DNA from: Dinoroseobacter sp049800775
Lineage (GTDB): Bacteria > Pseudomonadota > Alphaproteobacteria > Rhodobacterales > Rhodobacteraceae
Length of the DNA: 64,000 bases
Assembly: GCF_049800775.1 (NCBI RefSeq)
Contig: NZ_JBNAFR010000007.1
Span: 183,054 to 247,053 of the forward strand
Reading direction: 5' to 3'
Position 1 is the first letter of the stretch, and the number at the start of each line of letters is the position of its first letter. Made by a program: the position numbers and the translations under genes. The notes under the pieces are model-generated. The model had not been told where the DNA came from and ran no database searches. It was given only the letters and a program-made list of their open reading frames with translations. Shown here in pieces: positions 43,366 to 53,312 of the stretch.

Positions 43366-43676
43366 TTGTGACCACCACGAACTCGGTCGAAGGACATCGG
43401 ATAACGGCGTATCACGGGGTCGTGGTGGGCGAAGCAATCATGGGTGCAAATGTGGTGCGGGATTTCTTTGCCGGCATCACCGATATCGTCGGCGGGCGTT
43501 CTGGGGCCTATGAGGCCAAATTGCAGGACGCCCGTGACGTGGCGATGCGCGAGCTAAAAGAGCGCGCGCGCCGTGCAGGCGGCAATGCCGTCGTCGGTGT
43601 CGATCTGGATTACGAAGTTGTCGGTGACAGCATGCTGATGGTCTCAGCATCGGGCACCGCTGTGACACTGGGATAA
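43362..43676 (+). CDS. YbjQ/UPF0145-family protein
   Basis: Protein of 104 aa with the YbjQ signature: VTTTNSVEGHRITAYHGVVVGEAIMGANVVRDFF, then MRELKERARRAGGNAVVGVDLDYEVVGDSMLMVSASGTAV. These form pentameric beta rings of unknown function, sometimes called heavy-metal-binding. Its place inside the suf operon hints at a link to Fe-S or metal handling. It is 16 nt before sufC. Confidence 0.88.
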   Translation: MIVTTTNSVEGHRITAYHGVVVGEAIMGANVVRDFFAGITDIVGGRSGAYEAKLQDARDVAMRELKERARRAGGNAVVGVDLDYEVVGDSMLMVSASGTAVTLG

Positions 43677-43692
43677 GGTGGGATAGAGAAAA

Positions 43693-44447
<755 letters not shown>

Positions 44448-44448
<1 letters not shown>

Positions 44449-45731
44449 TGGCACTGCCGCAAGCAAAGCAAACCGCGACGGAGGCCCGTCTGGCGGGCCT
44501 CACGCTGCCCGAAGGCGGGGCTTGGGCCAGCGAGGCGCGCAAATCCGCCTTGGCGCGGGTCGAGGCGATGGGCCTGCCCGGTCGGCGCGATGAGTATTGG
44601 AAATACACCAATCCCACCGGTCTGACCGCGGCGGAGGCCCCTCATGCGGCCCTGTTCGAACCCGGCGAGACACCGATCTTCGACGAAATGGACCGCATTA
44701 AGCTGGTCTTCGTGGACGGCGTCTTTGATGCGGCGGCCTCGGATGACCTGTCCGGCGAGCATGTCGAGATCGAGCGTCTGGCCGAAGCCCAGTCCACGGA
44801 TATCCACTGGGCCAAGGACGTCTATGGCGTGCTCGAGACCCGGGGCCAGGATCCGGTCGAACGCCCGCTCGCGGCTCTGAACACGGCCTTTGCCAGCGAT
44901 GGCATCCTGATCCGCGCCACGGGCGTGGTCGCCAAGCCGATCTCGCTGATCTATCTGCACCGCGACGAGACCTCGGACGCGATCCTGCACCATGTGGTCA
45001 AGGTCGAGAGCGGCGCGTCGGTCACCGTGCTGGAGAACGGCCCGGCGGCGGCCCGGTTCAACAAATGCATGGAGGTCGAGATCGCCGATGGCGGCGCGTT
45101 CCACCATGTGCGGACCCAGGGCCGGGATCACGAGCGGCAGGCCGCGACCCATATCTTCACCCGTCTGGGCACGGAATCGGTGTTCAAATCCTTCACCATG
45201 ACCGCGAACGGGGTTCTGACCCGCAACGAGGTGGTGATCGAGCTGACCGGGGATGACGGCGTCGCCCATGTGGCAGGCTGCTGCGTCGGGGATGGCGATT
45301 TCCACCATGACGACACGGTGTTTGTCACCCATGACGCGCTGAACTGCGAAAGCCGCCAGGTCTTCAAGAAGGTTCTGCGCAACGGGGCCACGGGCGTGTT
45401 CCAGGGCAAGATCCTCGTCAAGGAAGGCGCGCAGAAGACCGACGGCTATCAGATCAGCCAGTCGCTGCTGCTGGATGAGGACAGCCAGTTCCTCGCCAAG
45501 CCCGAGCTCGAGATCTACGCCGATGACGTGGCGTGTTCCCATGGCTCGACCTCCGGGGCGATCGACGAGGAGGGGCTCTTTTACCTGCGCTCGCGCGGGA
45601 TCCCCGAAGGACCGGCCACCGATCTGATGACGCTCGCCTTCCTGGCGGAGGCCATCGAAGAGATCGAGGACCAGGACCTCGCCGGGGCGATCATCGAGCG
45701 TCTGGAAAACTGGCTGGCCCGTCGTCGCTGA
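44448..45731 (+). CDS. sufD: Fe-S assembly protein SufD
   Basis: Paralogue of SufB in the SufBCD complex, 427 aa. The N-terminus has GLPGRRDEYWKYTNP. The beta-helix core and C-terminal part carry SRQVFKKVLRNGATGVFQGKILVKEGAQKTDGYQ and CSHGSTSGAIDEEGLFYLRSRGI. The His involved in cluster assembly is probably in DDVACSHGSTSG. The stop TGA shares one base with the start of the following gene. Confidence 0.95.
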
Positions 45732-46228
45732 TGGCCATCTCGACAGAGATCCTACGATCCTACAGGGCGCCGCGGGAGGTTCTGCGGCGCCAACTGGATA
45801 GTCCCGAAAGCGAGGGGCGCGCGCTGATCTACCTGACGGTGGCGTGCCTGTTGTTTTTCGTGGCGCAATGGCCGCGCCTGTCGCGCGAGGCCTTTCTCGA
45901 CCCGTCCATTCCGCTCGACGCGCGTCTCGGTGGCGCGCTGATGGGCTGGATGTTCATCGCACCGCTGGCCTTTTACGCTATTGGCGCGCTGTCGCATATC
46001 GTGGCGCGCCTTCTGGGCGGCAAGGGCAGTTTCTATGGCGCGCGGCTGGCACTCTTCTGGAGCCTGCTTGCGATTGCGCCCATTGCGCTGCTTCTCGGGC
46101 TGGTCTCCGGGTTCATCGGGCAGGGGCCCGCACAAAACGTCACGGGTCTGTTGCTTCTGCTGGCATTCCTCTACATCTGGATGAGCGGGATCTGGGAGGC
46201 GGAGCGCCACCCCGATCAGCCCGCCTGA
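45731..46228 (+). CDS. Yip1-type membrane protein in the suf operon (165 aa)
   Basis: Four to five hydrophobic segments (LIYLTVACLLFFVAQWP, GGALMGWMFIAPLAFYAIGAL, LALFWSLLAIAPIALLLGLVSG, TGLLLLLAFLYIWMSG). GGKGSFYGARLALFWS and the overall pattern resemble the Yip1 domain. Translation starts inside the sufD stop. Its function is unknown. Confidence 0.75.
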   Translation: MAISTEILRSYRAPREVLRRQLDSPESEGRALIYLTVACLLFFVAQWPRLSREAFLDPSIPLDARLGGALMGWMFIAPLAFYAIGALSHIVARLLGGKGSFYGARLALFWSLLAIAPIALLLGLVSGFIGQGPAQNVTGLLLLLAFLYIWMSGIWEAERHPDQPA

Positions 46229-46258
46229 AGGACGTCCGGCGCGCACCAGAGGCACAGA

Positions 46259-46858
46259 ATGACTTTCACTCCGAACACGGTCCTGAACCTCGTGGTCCAG
46301 ACGATCAAATCCCCGCAGGAAGGGGCTTCCACGATCCTGTCCATGGGGCTGGCACGCAATGTGCTGATGCAGCTGCTGGGCCTTGTGGTGGTGGCGTCCG
46401 TGATCACGGGTCAGCTCGGCGTTTTCGCCATGGGTGGTGGCCTGCAGGACGGGGCGATGACCGGTCCGTTCCTGATGAGCCCGATGATCGCAACCTTCGT
46501 GCAGTTCGCTTTGCTGATCGTGCTGATCACCTCGGTGCATGTGATCGGTCGGGCGCTTGGCGGGCGGGGCTCCTTCGAGGAGACCTTGTCACTGGTGATC
46601 TGGCTGCAATTCATCCTGCTCTGCCTGCAAGTGGTGCAGATCCTCGCATTGATCCTTTTCCCGGTGCTCGGAGCGCTGATCGGCCTTGTCAGCATCGTCT
46701 TGTTCTTCTGGCTGCTGGTCAATTTCATCGCCGTGATCCACGGGTTCACCTCGCTCGGACTGGTGCTGGTCGGCGTGATCATCTCCGCCTTTGGCATCCT
46801 TTTCGCCATGAGCCTCATCCTGGCCATGCTCGGCCTGTCCTTCCCCGGGAGCCTTTGA
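46259..46858 (+). CDS. Yip1-type membrane protein in the suf operon (199 aa)
   Basis: Polytopic protein with about five helices. RALGGRGSFEETLSLVIWLQFILL parallels GGKGSFYGARLALFWS of the preceding gene, so the two are related. TIKSPQEGASTILSMGL resembles the Yip1 N-terminus. It ends directly at the sufS ATG, with no gap. Confidence 0.78.
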   Translation: MTFTPNTVLNLVVQTIKSPQEGASTILSMGLARNVLMQLLGLVVVASVITGQLGVFAMGGGLQDGAMTGPFLMSPMIATFVQFALLIVLITSVHVIGRALGGRGSFEETLSLVIWLQFILLCLQVVQILALILFPVLGALIGLVSIVLFFWLLVNFIAVIHGFTSLGLVLVGVIISAFGILFAMSLILAMLGLSFPGSL

Positions 46859-48079
46859 ATGTACGACGTCGATGCAATCCGCGCGCAGTTTCCCATCCTG
46901 TCGCGTGAGGTGAACGGCAAGCCGCTGGTCTATCTCGACAATGGCGCCTCGGCCCAGAAACCCCAGGTGGTGATCGATGCGGTCACCCGGGGCTATGCCG
47001 AGGAATATGCGAATGTGCATCGGGGCCTGCATTACCTGAGCAACCTCGCCACCGAGAAATACGAGAGCGTGCGCGGCACGGTCGCGCGGTTCCTGAATGT
47101 CGCCGATGAAACCCAGATCGTGCTGAACTCCGGCACCACCGAGGGGATCAACCTGGTCGCCTATGGCTGGGCCATGCCCCGGTTCGAGTCGGGCGATGAG
47201 GTCGTCCTGTCGATCATGGAGCATCACGCCAATATCGTGCCCTGGCACTTTCTGCGCGAGCGGCAGGGGGCGGTTCTGAAATGGGTCGATGTGGACAGCA
47301 CCGGCGCTCTGGACACCCAGAAGGTGATCGACGCAATCGGCCCGCGCACCAAGCTCGTCGCGATCAGCCAGCTTTCGAATGTGCTGGGCTGCAAGGTCGA
47401 CGTCAAGGCCATCACCGAGGCCGCCCATGCCAGGGGCGTCGCCGTGCTGGTCGATGGCAGTCAGGCCGCCGTGCATATGCCCGTGGATGTGGATGATATC
47501 GGCTGTGATTTCTACGCGATCACCGGGCACAAGCTCTACGGACCGTCGGGTTCCGGGGCGATCTTCATCAAGTCCAACCGCATGGCCGAGATGCAGCCCT
47601 TCATCGGGGGCGGCGACATGATCCGCGAAGTCTCGCGCGATGTAGTGACCTATAACGACCCGCCCATGAAGTTCGAGGCGGGCACCCCGGGGATCGTGCA
47701 GACCATCGGCTTAGGCGTCGCGCTCGATTACATGATGGATCTGGGCATGAGCAATATCGCCGCCCATGAGGACCGCCTGCGCGACTATGCGCGCGCCCGG
47801 CTCGATGGGCTCAACTGGCTCAACGTACAGGGCCAGACCGCAGATAAGGCGGCGATTTTCTCCTTCACGCTGGACGGGGCCGCCCATGCCCATGACATCT
47901 CGACCGTGCTCGACAAGAAGGGCGTCGCGGTGCGTGCGGGCCACCATTGCGCCCAGCCGCTGATGGATCACATGGGCGTTCCGGCGACCTGCCGCGCGTC
48001 CTTCGGGCTCTATAATACCGAGGCCGAGGTGGATGTTTTGGTCGACGCGCTGGAGCTCTGCCACGAGCTCTTTGGTTAG
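46859..48079 (+). CDS. sufS: Cysteine desulfurase SufS
   Basis: Group II PLP-dependent desulfurase, 406 aa. It begins YDVDAIRAQFPILSREVNGKPLVYLDNGASAQKP, the SufS form. The PLP Lys is in FYAITGHKLYGPSGSG (near residue 227) and the active Cys in PATCRASFGLYNTEAEVD near residue 365. It normally passes sulfur to SufE or SufU, neither seen here. It is the last gene of the operon in the window. Confidence 0.96.
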   Translation: MYDVDAIRAQFPILSREVNGKPLVYLDNGASAQKPQVVIDAVTRGYAEEYANVHRGLHYLSNLATEKYESVRGTVARFLNVADETQIVLNSGTTEGINLVAYGWAMPRFESGDEVVLSIMEHHANIVPWHFLRERQGAVLKWVDVDSTGALDTQKVIDAIGPRTKLVAISQLSNVLGCKVDVKAITEAAHARGVAVLVDGSQAAVHMPVDVDDIGCDFYAITGHKLYGPSGSGAIFIKSNRMAEMQPFIGGGDMIREVSRDVVTYNDPPMKFEAGTPGIVQTIGLGVALDYMMDLGMSNIAAHEDRLRDYARARLDGLNWLNVQGQTADKAAIFSFTLDGAAHAHDISTVLDKKGVAVRAGHHCAQPLMDHMGVPATCRASFGLYNTEAEVDVLVDALELCHELFG

Positions 48080-48187
48080 TCGCATCCTGGAGTGCGGGGG
48101 GCTGTGCAGAACCCGCATCTGAGGCCCGAATTGCCGCCGAATTGCCATTGCGGCAGGCAAGGGGTTTAACTATAGACGTCGTGCAAG

Positions 48188-48264
<77 letters not shown>

Positions 48265-48336
48265 CCCTCCCTCTTCGAAGCTATTTTGAATGCGGTGGTC
48301 GACCGGCTGCGCCGTAGGGGCCGCTTAGGCCGCGAC

Positions 48337-49017
48337 CTATTCCTCGAAATAGCCGCTATGGGTCGTGTAGATCGCGTCGATGATGGGGTCGAGCCGGCTG
48401 AGATGGCGGCGCAGAACGGTTTCTGCGGTGTCGGCGTCTCCGGCCATCAGGGCCTCCACCAGTTCGATGTGATCGGCGATCAGGTCTTCCATGGCCTCAG
48501 TGCTGGTCAGGGACAGCATGCAAAGTCGGTCCACCTGCGCCTTGTTCGCGGCGATCAACTCGAAGGCCGAGGGGCGTTTGGCGGCAAGGCACAGCAAACG
48601 GTGGAACTCGTAGTCGAGACTGTGAAAAGCGGCGGTATCGCCGGCGGCGACCGCGTCGCGCTGCGCCTTGAGGCTCTGCTTGAGCCGGGCATCCACTGAT
48701 TTGTCCCGCTCTGCGGCGACCTGTCGGATGATCTCGATCTCGATCGCGCCGCGGATGAACCGGGCATTTGCGATCAGGTCGCGCGAGAAGGGACGTACGA
48801 TTGTCGCCCGCTGCGGACGGATCAGCAGCAGGTTCAGATTGGCCAGCCGGGTGAAGGCTTCGCGGACGGGCTGGCGCGAGAACCCAAAGGATTTCGCAAC
48901 CTCGCTCTCGGAGAGTTTCGTACCGGGCAGCAGATCGAGGCTGACGATCCGATCATAGAGCGCATCGAAGATCTGATCGGTGCTGGTTGCGCGTTCCGCC
49001 GTGTCTGTGAGTGCCAT
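48337..49017 (-). CDS. GntR-family (FCD) transcription regulator
   Basis: Regulator of 226 aa. Residues 10-75 form the GntR winged helix (TSTDQIFDALYDRIVSLDLLPGTKL, SFGFSRQPVREAFTRLANLNLL). The FCD effector domain follows, with the metal/ligand residues Asp and His in LDYEFHRLLC, His in ADHIELVEALMAGD and His in LRRHLSRLD. FCD proteins often bind sugar acids. I use the ATG at 49017; a TTG further up is in frame. It is divergent from the TRAP-SDR-kdgF-kdgK genes and probably regulates them. Confidence 0.88.
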   Translation of the reverse strand: MALTDTAERATSTDQIFDALYDRIVSLDLLPGTKLSESEVAKSFGFSRQPVREAFTRLANLNLLLIRPQRATIVRPFSRDLIANARFIRGAIEIEIIRQVAAERDKSVDARLKQSLKAQRDAVAAGDTAAFHSLDYEFHRLLCLAAKRPSAFELIAANKAQVDRLCMLSLTSTEAMEDLIADHIELVEALMAGDADTAETVLRRHLSRLDPIIDAIYTTHSGYFEE

Positions 49018-49095
49018 TTCGTCGTCTTTCAAGGGCCGCGATGGGAAGGGCTCGGATCGGGCCGCGCGGGGAATTTCTCTTGGTTTACATATAGC

Positions 49096-49192
49096 CTTGC
49101 ATACCAGTTCTGCAAGAAAAACTCATTTTTCTTACGAAAAACGCGCACACTCTCGGGGGTCTCTGAAAATATTATGTTGACTAGTATCCCAG
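49096..49192. promoter_or_regulatory. Two oppositely oriented 13-mers in the GntR-TRAP control region
   Basis: The reverse strand of 49096-49108 reads ACTGGTATGCAAG; the forward strand at 49180-49192 reads ACTAGTATCCCAG (10 of 13 identical). They sit in the 300-bp gap between the regulator and dctP, which is otherwise AT-rich with no gene seen. They are candidate operators for the GntR protein, by position and similarity only. Confidence 0.4.
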
Positions 49193-49317
49193 TTTATGTG
49201 CTGTTTAGGGACCAGTACTGTCGGGCTCAACGGCTCCAGGTGCGTATCAGGCAGGAGTTCGCGCAGCCGAGGAGGGCTGTGACCTGTCGGATCAACTGAC
49301 ATCTTTGGGAGGAACAC

Positions 49318-50301
49318 ATGTTCAATCGTACACTCTCGGCCCTCGCGGCCACGGCTGTCCTCGTGGGCGGCATCACAACGGCGCAAGCCGATACCACCCT
49401 GCGTGGCGCCAGCATGTTCGACGAGGAACATGCCTTCACCCAGACCCTGCGCGAGTTCGAACGGCTCGTGGCGGAAAACTACGAGGGTGACGTGACCTTC
49501 GACCTGCGCCTGAATGGCGAGCTCGGGGTCGAAAAGGACTATGTCACCTATCTCAACCAGGGCGTGGCGGTGGATTACACGATCCTCGCGCCGTCCAACA
49601 TGGCCGTCTTCTCGGATTCGATCCCGCTGATGGACATGCCTTTCCTGTTCCGCGATCTGGAGCATTGGAACGCGGTCCTGTCCTCGGACGCGCTGGCCCC
49701 GCTTGAGGCGGATCTGCGCGAAGCGGCGGGCATTGTCATCGTGGGATATCATGGGGGCGGCGTGCGCAACCTCGCTTCGTCCGAGCCGATCACCAATATG
49801 GAAGAGCTCGCCGGTCACCGGATGCGGGTGATGGGCGCGCCGATCCAGGCACAGACCTTCTCGGCTGTGGGCGCGGCACCTTCGGCCATCGCCTACAACG
49901 AGGTCTATAACGCGATCCAGACCGGTGTGATCGCCGGGTTCGAGAACGAGGCTGCGTCGATCCAGAACCTCAAGTTCTACGAGGTAGCCCCGCATATCTC
50001 GCTGACCCAGCACACGATCACCGTGCGGCCCATCGTGATGTCGGCCAAGACCTATGACGCGCTGCCGGCGGATCTGCAGGCGGCGATCATGGCAGCCGGG
50101 GCCGAGGCGGGTGCCTTTGGTCGCGCGCTGGAAAGCGGGCAGGACGGCCAGAAGCTGCAGGCTATGGCCGATGCGGGTCAGATCGAGGTCCATGACTTCC
50201 TCGGGCGCGAGAAGATGCTCGAACTGGTGCAGCCGGTGCAGGACGCCTATGCCGCCGAGCTCGGTGCAACCGAACTGCTCGAGCGCATTCGCGGGATGTA
50301 A
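49318..50301 (+). CDS. TRAP transporter solute-binding protein, DctP family (uronate cluster)
   Basis: Periplasmic binding protein of 327 aa. MFNRTLSALAATAVLVGGIT with cleavage after AQA is a signal peptide. The ligand Arg is in LAGHRMRVMGAPIQAQTF, and PSAIAYNEVYNAIQTGVIAGFENE is the DctP hinge motif. GGAGG lies upstream. It is the first gene of a set with SDR, KdgF-like cupin and KDG kinase, so a sugar acid is the likely ligand. Confidence 0.9.
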   Translation: MFNRTLSALAATAVLVGGITTAQADTTLRGASMFDEEHAFTQTLREFERLVAENYEGDVTFDLRLNGELGVEKDYVTYLNQGVAVDYTILAPSNMAVFSDSIPLMDMPFLFRDLEHWNAVLSSDALAPLEADLREAAGIVIVGYHGGGVRNLASSEPITNMEELAGHRMRVMGAPIQAQTFSAVGAAPSAIAYNEVYNAIQTGVIAGFENEAASIQNLKFYEVAPHISLTQHTITVRPIVMSAKTYDALPADLQAAIMAAGAEAGAFGRALESGQDGQKLQAMADAGQIEVHDFLGREKMLELVQPVQDAYAAELGATELLERIRGM

Positions 50302-50316
50302 CTCCCCCCGACTGGT

Positions 50317-50344
50317 GGACGGTGCCCCCTCGGGGGTGCCGTCC
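50317..50344 (+). promoter_or_regulatory. Hairpin between dctP and dctQ (uronate cluster)
   Basis: GGACGG (50317-50322) pairs with CCGTCC (50339-50344), and CCCCC pairs with GGGGG inside after a 2-nt mismatch. No T run follows. Probably stabilises the dctP part of the mRNA. Confidence 0.55.
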
Positions 50345-50391
50345 CTGGCTTTCGTGGATCGGCCCCCGCGGCCTAGGCGTTAGGACAGATC

Positions 50392-50889
50392 ATGATTGGA
50401 CGTTTTCTGGACCGGTTCTGCACCGGTCTGCGCATCCTGCTCGGCGTGCTCATGGCGCTCCTGGCGATCCCGGTCGCGATGCAGGTGATCTCGCGCTACA
50501 CCGGATTGATCCCGACCTTTCTGTGGACCGAGGAGCTGGCGACCTTCATCTTCATCTGGATCGTGATGATCGGATCCATGGTGGCGGTCTGGGACGGCAC
50601 CCATTTTGACGTCCGCGTGGTCCCCGACGCCCAGAGCCCGCTCTTGCGACTGATCCAGAACGGCGTCGTGCATGTGGCCATCCTGTTCTTCGGTCTGCTC
50701 TTTGCGATCTACGGCGTGGAATATGCCGAGTTCGGCAGCAACCAGCGCTCGGTCATGATGCGCGCCAATCTCGTGATCACCCATATCTCTCTGACGATTG
50801 CCGGGACCATCTGGACGATCTTTGCCGGCTGGCGACTGATCGAAGAGGTCTCTGCCTATCGCCGCGCCAAGGCGGAGCAAGCCCGATGA
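50392..50889 (+). CDS. TRAP transporter small permease, DctQ family (uronate cluster)
   Basis: Four-helix protein of 165 aa. GVLMALLAIPVAMQVISRY, LWTEELATFIFIWIVMIGSMVAVWDGTHFDV and VHVAILFFGLLFAIYG are typical. GTHFDVRVV corresponds to the DctQ motif after helix 2. Its stop overlaps the dctM start by ATGA. Confidence 0.92.
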   Translation: MIGRFLDRFCTGLRILLGVLMALLAIPVAMQVISRYTGLIPTFLWTEELATFIFIWIVMIGSMVAVWDGTHFDVRVVPDAQSPLLRLIQNGVVHVAILFFGLLFAIYGVEYAEFGSNQRSVMMRANLVITHISLTIAGTIWTIFAGWRLIEEVSAYRRAKAEQAR

Positions 50890-52202
50890 TCCTCGACACC
50901 GCCACCGCCGGGCTGATGCTGGTCGGCTGCTTTGCCTTTCTCATCCTGATCCGGATCCCCGTGGCCTTTTCGCTGGGGCTGGCCTGTGTGCCGGTGGTCC
51001 TGCTGGAGCTGCGGCTGACCCCTTTCATCGTGCTGGACCGGATGTTCCAGTCCTATAACTCCTTCATTCTGCTGGCGGTGCCCTTCTTCCTGCTGGCGGC
51101 GAACCTGATGAATTCCGGCAAGGTCACGGACCGCCTGATCGAGCTTGCGCGGGTGCTGACCGGTTGGATGCCCGGAGGGCTGGGCCATGTGAATGTGGCG
51201 GTCTCGATGCTCTTTGCCGGCATTTCGGGATCATCAACGGCGGATGCGGCGGGGATCGGCAAGATCCTGATCCCGGCCATGCAGCGCGAGGGCTATGACA
51301 CGCGCTTTGCCGTGGCGATCACCGCCTGTTCCTCGGTGATGGGCGTGATCATTCCGCCCTCGATCCTGATGATCGTCTGGGGCGGGGTGATGCAGGTTTC
51401 GGTCGGTGCGCTGTTTCTCGGCGGCGCTATCCCGGGGCTGATGATCGGACTGGCCCTGATGGCCACGGTCTATGGCTTTGCCAAGGCGCGAAACTACCCG
51501 GTGACGGCGACGCCGAACTGGGCCGAGTTCATGGCCGCCTGGAAGGGCGCGGCGCTTGCACTGCTCACCCCGGTCTTCGTGATCGGTGGCATTGTCGGCG
51601 GTATCGTCACCCCAACCGAGAGCGCGATCATCGCGGCGGGCTATGCCCTGATCCTCGGGATGTTCGTCTATCGCACCGTCAAGCCGCGCGATCTGGGCCA
51701 GATCCTCTATGACACGGCGCGTTTCGCCGCGATCTCGCTCTTTGCCATCGGCACGGCCACGGCCTTTGGCTGGCTGCTGTCCTTCTACAATGCGCCGCGC
51801 CTGATCGTGAGCATCCTCACGGCATGGGAGTTCGGGCCCTTCGGCACGGCCCTCGTGATCGCGGCCTTGTTCCTGATCTTCGGGCTCTTCATCGACGCCA
51901 TTCCGACGATCATCATCCTCGGCACCGTCCTGATGCCCGTGGCGCAGGCGGGCGGGGTGGACCCGATTGCCTTTGCGATCATCGGGATCGTGTCGCTGGC
52001 CTTCGGGCTGGTGACGCCGCCCTACGGGCTCTGCCTGCTGATTTCATCAGCCATCGGCGGGCTCAACGTGGTGCAGGTCCTGCGCGAGGTCGCGATCATT
52101 CTCGCCCCCATGCTCTGCATCCTGATCCTGCTGGCGGCTGTGCCTGACCTGATCCTGTGGCTGCCCCGGCTCGTGATGCCCGGCGCCTTCCCATCCCCCT
52201 AA
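50886..52202 (+). CDS. TRAP transporter large permease, DctM family (uronate cluster)
   Basis: Sodium-coupled permease of 438 aa, the standard length. It carries GGLGHVNVAVSMLFAGISGSSTADAAGIG, SSVMGVIIPPSILMIVWGG and LFIDAIPTIIILGTVLMPVA. GSSTADAAGIGKILIPAM is the conserved sodium-site region. Followed after 43 nt by the SDR gene. Confidence 0.93.
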   Translation: MILDTATAGLMLVGCFAFLILIRIPVAFSLGLACVPVVLLELRLTPFIVLDRMFQSYNSFILLAVPFFLLAANLMNSGKVTDRLIELARVLTGWMPGGLGHVNVAVSMLFAGISGSSTADAAGIGKILIPAMQREGYDTRFAVAITACSSVMGVIIPPSILMIVWGGVMQVSVGALFLGGAIPGLMIGLALMATVYGFAKARNYPVTATPNWAEFMAAWKGAALALLTPVFVIGGIVGGIVTPTESAIIAAGYALILGMFVYRTVKPRDLGQILYDTARFAAISLFAIGTATAFGWLLSFYNAPRLIVSILTAWEFGPFGTALVIAALFLIFGLFIDAIPTIIILGTVLMPVAQAGGVDPIAFAIIGIVSLAFGLVTPPYGLCLLISSAIGGLNVVQVLREVAIILAPMLCILILLAAVPDLILWLPRLVMPGAFPSP

Positions 52203-52245
52203 GTCAATACCGGCCGTCCGGCCCGTCCTCGAGAGGAGAGACCCC

Positions 52246-52989
52246 ATGAAACTGCAAGGAAAAACCGCGATCGTGACCGGAGGTGGGCGTGATATCGGGG
52301 CGGCCGTGGCCCGGAAGCTGGCTGCCGAGGGCGCGCGTGTCGCGATCAGCTATTTCGAAAGCTCCAAGGGCGCGGACAGCGTGGTCGCCGCGATCGAAGC
52401 CGCAGGCGGGCAGGCCATCGCCGTGCAGGCCGATCTGAACACACAGGCCGGTGTGGACGGGCTGGTTGCGGCCACGGTCGATGCCTTTGCCGGGGTGGAT
52501 ATCCTTGTGAACAATGCCGGTGGGCTGATCGCGCGCAAGACCATCGCGGAGATGCCGCTGGACCACTGGAACGCGGTCATGACCCTGAACCTGACCAGCA
52601 CCTTCATGATGACCAAGGCCTGCCTGTCGCATATGAAGACCGGCGCCATCGTGAACCTCGCCTCGCAAGCCGGGCGCGACGGGGGTGGCCCGGGGGCGGT
52701 GGCCTATGCCACCTCCAAGGGAGCGGTGATGACCATGACCCGGGGCCTCGCCAAGGAGCTGGGCCCGGAGATCCGCGTCAACGCGCTGTGCCCCGGCATG
52801 ATCGACACGGATTTCCACAATATCCACACCCCCGATGCCGGACGGCGCGGGTTCGAGGCAAATGCCCCGCTCAAGCGGCAGGGCCATGTGGATGACGCGG
52901 CCAATCTCGTCCTGTTTCTCGCCTGCGAGGACAGCGCGTTCCTGACCGGCACGAATATCGACATCAATGGCGGCATGCTGTTCTCCTGA
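52246..52989 (+). CDS. SDR-family oxidoreductase, possible DEH reductase
   Basis: NAD(P)-dependent dehydrogenase of 247 aa. TGGGRDIGAAVA is the cofactor loop, NNAGG the structural motif, and Ser (LASQAG), Tyr and Lys (YATSKG) form the catalytic set. Simple homology only says SDR. In its setting, between a TRAP transporter and KdgF/KDG kinase, it could reduce 4-deoxy-5-hexoseulose uronate (DEH) to 2-keto-3-deoxygluconate, as SDR-type DEH reductases do in alginate users, or act as KduD. It starts after AGAGGAGAG. Confidence 0.75.
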   Translation: MKLQGKTAIVTGGGRDIGAAVARKLAAEGARVAISYFESSKGADSVVAAIEAAGGQAIAVQADLNTQAGVDGLVAATVDAFAGVDILVNNAGGLIARKTIAEMPLDHWNAVMTLNLTSTFMMTKACLSHMKTGAIVNLASQAGRDGGGPGAVAYATSKGAVMTMTRGLAKELGPEIRVNALCPGMIDTDFHNIHTPDAGRRGFEANAPLKRQGHVDDAANLVLFLACEDSAFLTGTNIDINGGMLFS

Positions 52990-53000
52990 GTGTCCGGACC

Positions 53001-53312
53001 ATGGCAGACTACCCAATTGTCGAGACGGGCAGGGATGTGACGCGGCAGGTCCTGTCGGATCATCCCGACCTGATGGTCGTGGCCTTTCGCTTTGCGCGAT
53101 CCGGGGCCATCGGCCCGCTGCATGATCATGTCCATGTCCAATCCACCTATGTGGAAAGTGGGCGTTTTCGCTTCACCCTGGGCACCGAGGAGCGCGAGGT
53201 CGGGCCGGGGGACAGTTTCGTCGTCCCCTCGGGGCAGACCCATGGCTGTATCTGCCTCGTGCCGGGCACCCTGATCGACGGTTTCACGCCGCGCCGCGAT
53301 GACTTCCTCTAG
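53001..53312 (+). CDS. Cupin protein, KdgF-like
   Basis: Single cupin domain of 103 aa. The metal-binding motif is HDHVHVQSTYVESGRFRFTLG, the second motif is GPGDSFVVPSGQTHGCICL, and the protein ends IDGFTPRRDDFL, close to the KdgF ending (DVFSPxREDFL). KdgF opens unsaturated uronates to linear DEH-type products. It lies 11 nt after the SDR and overlaps the kinase by 14 nt. Another small cupin role is possible, but the tail and neighbours favour KdgF. Confidence 0.75.
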   Translation: MADYPIVETGRDVTRQVLSDHPDLMVVAFRFARSGAIGPLHDHVHVQSTYVESGRFRFTLGTEEREVGPGDSFVVPSGQTHGCICLVPGTLIDGFTPRRDDFL

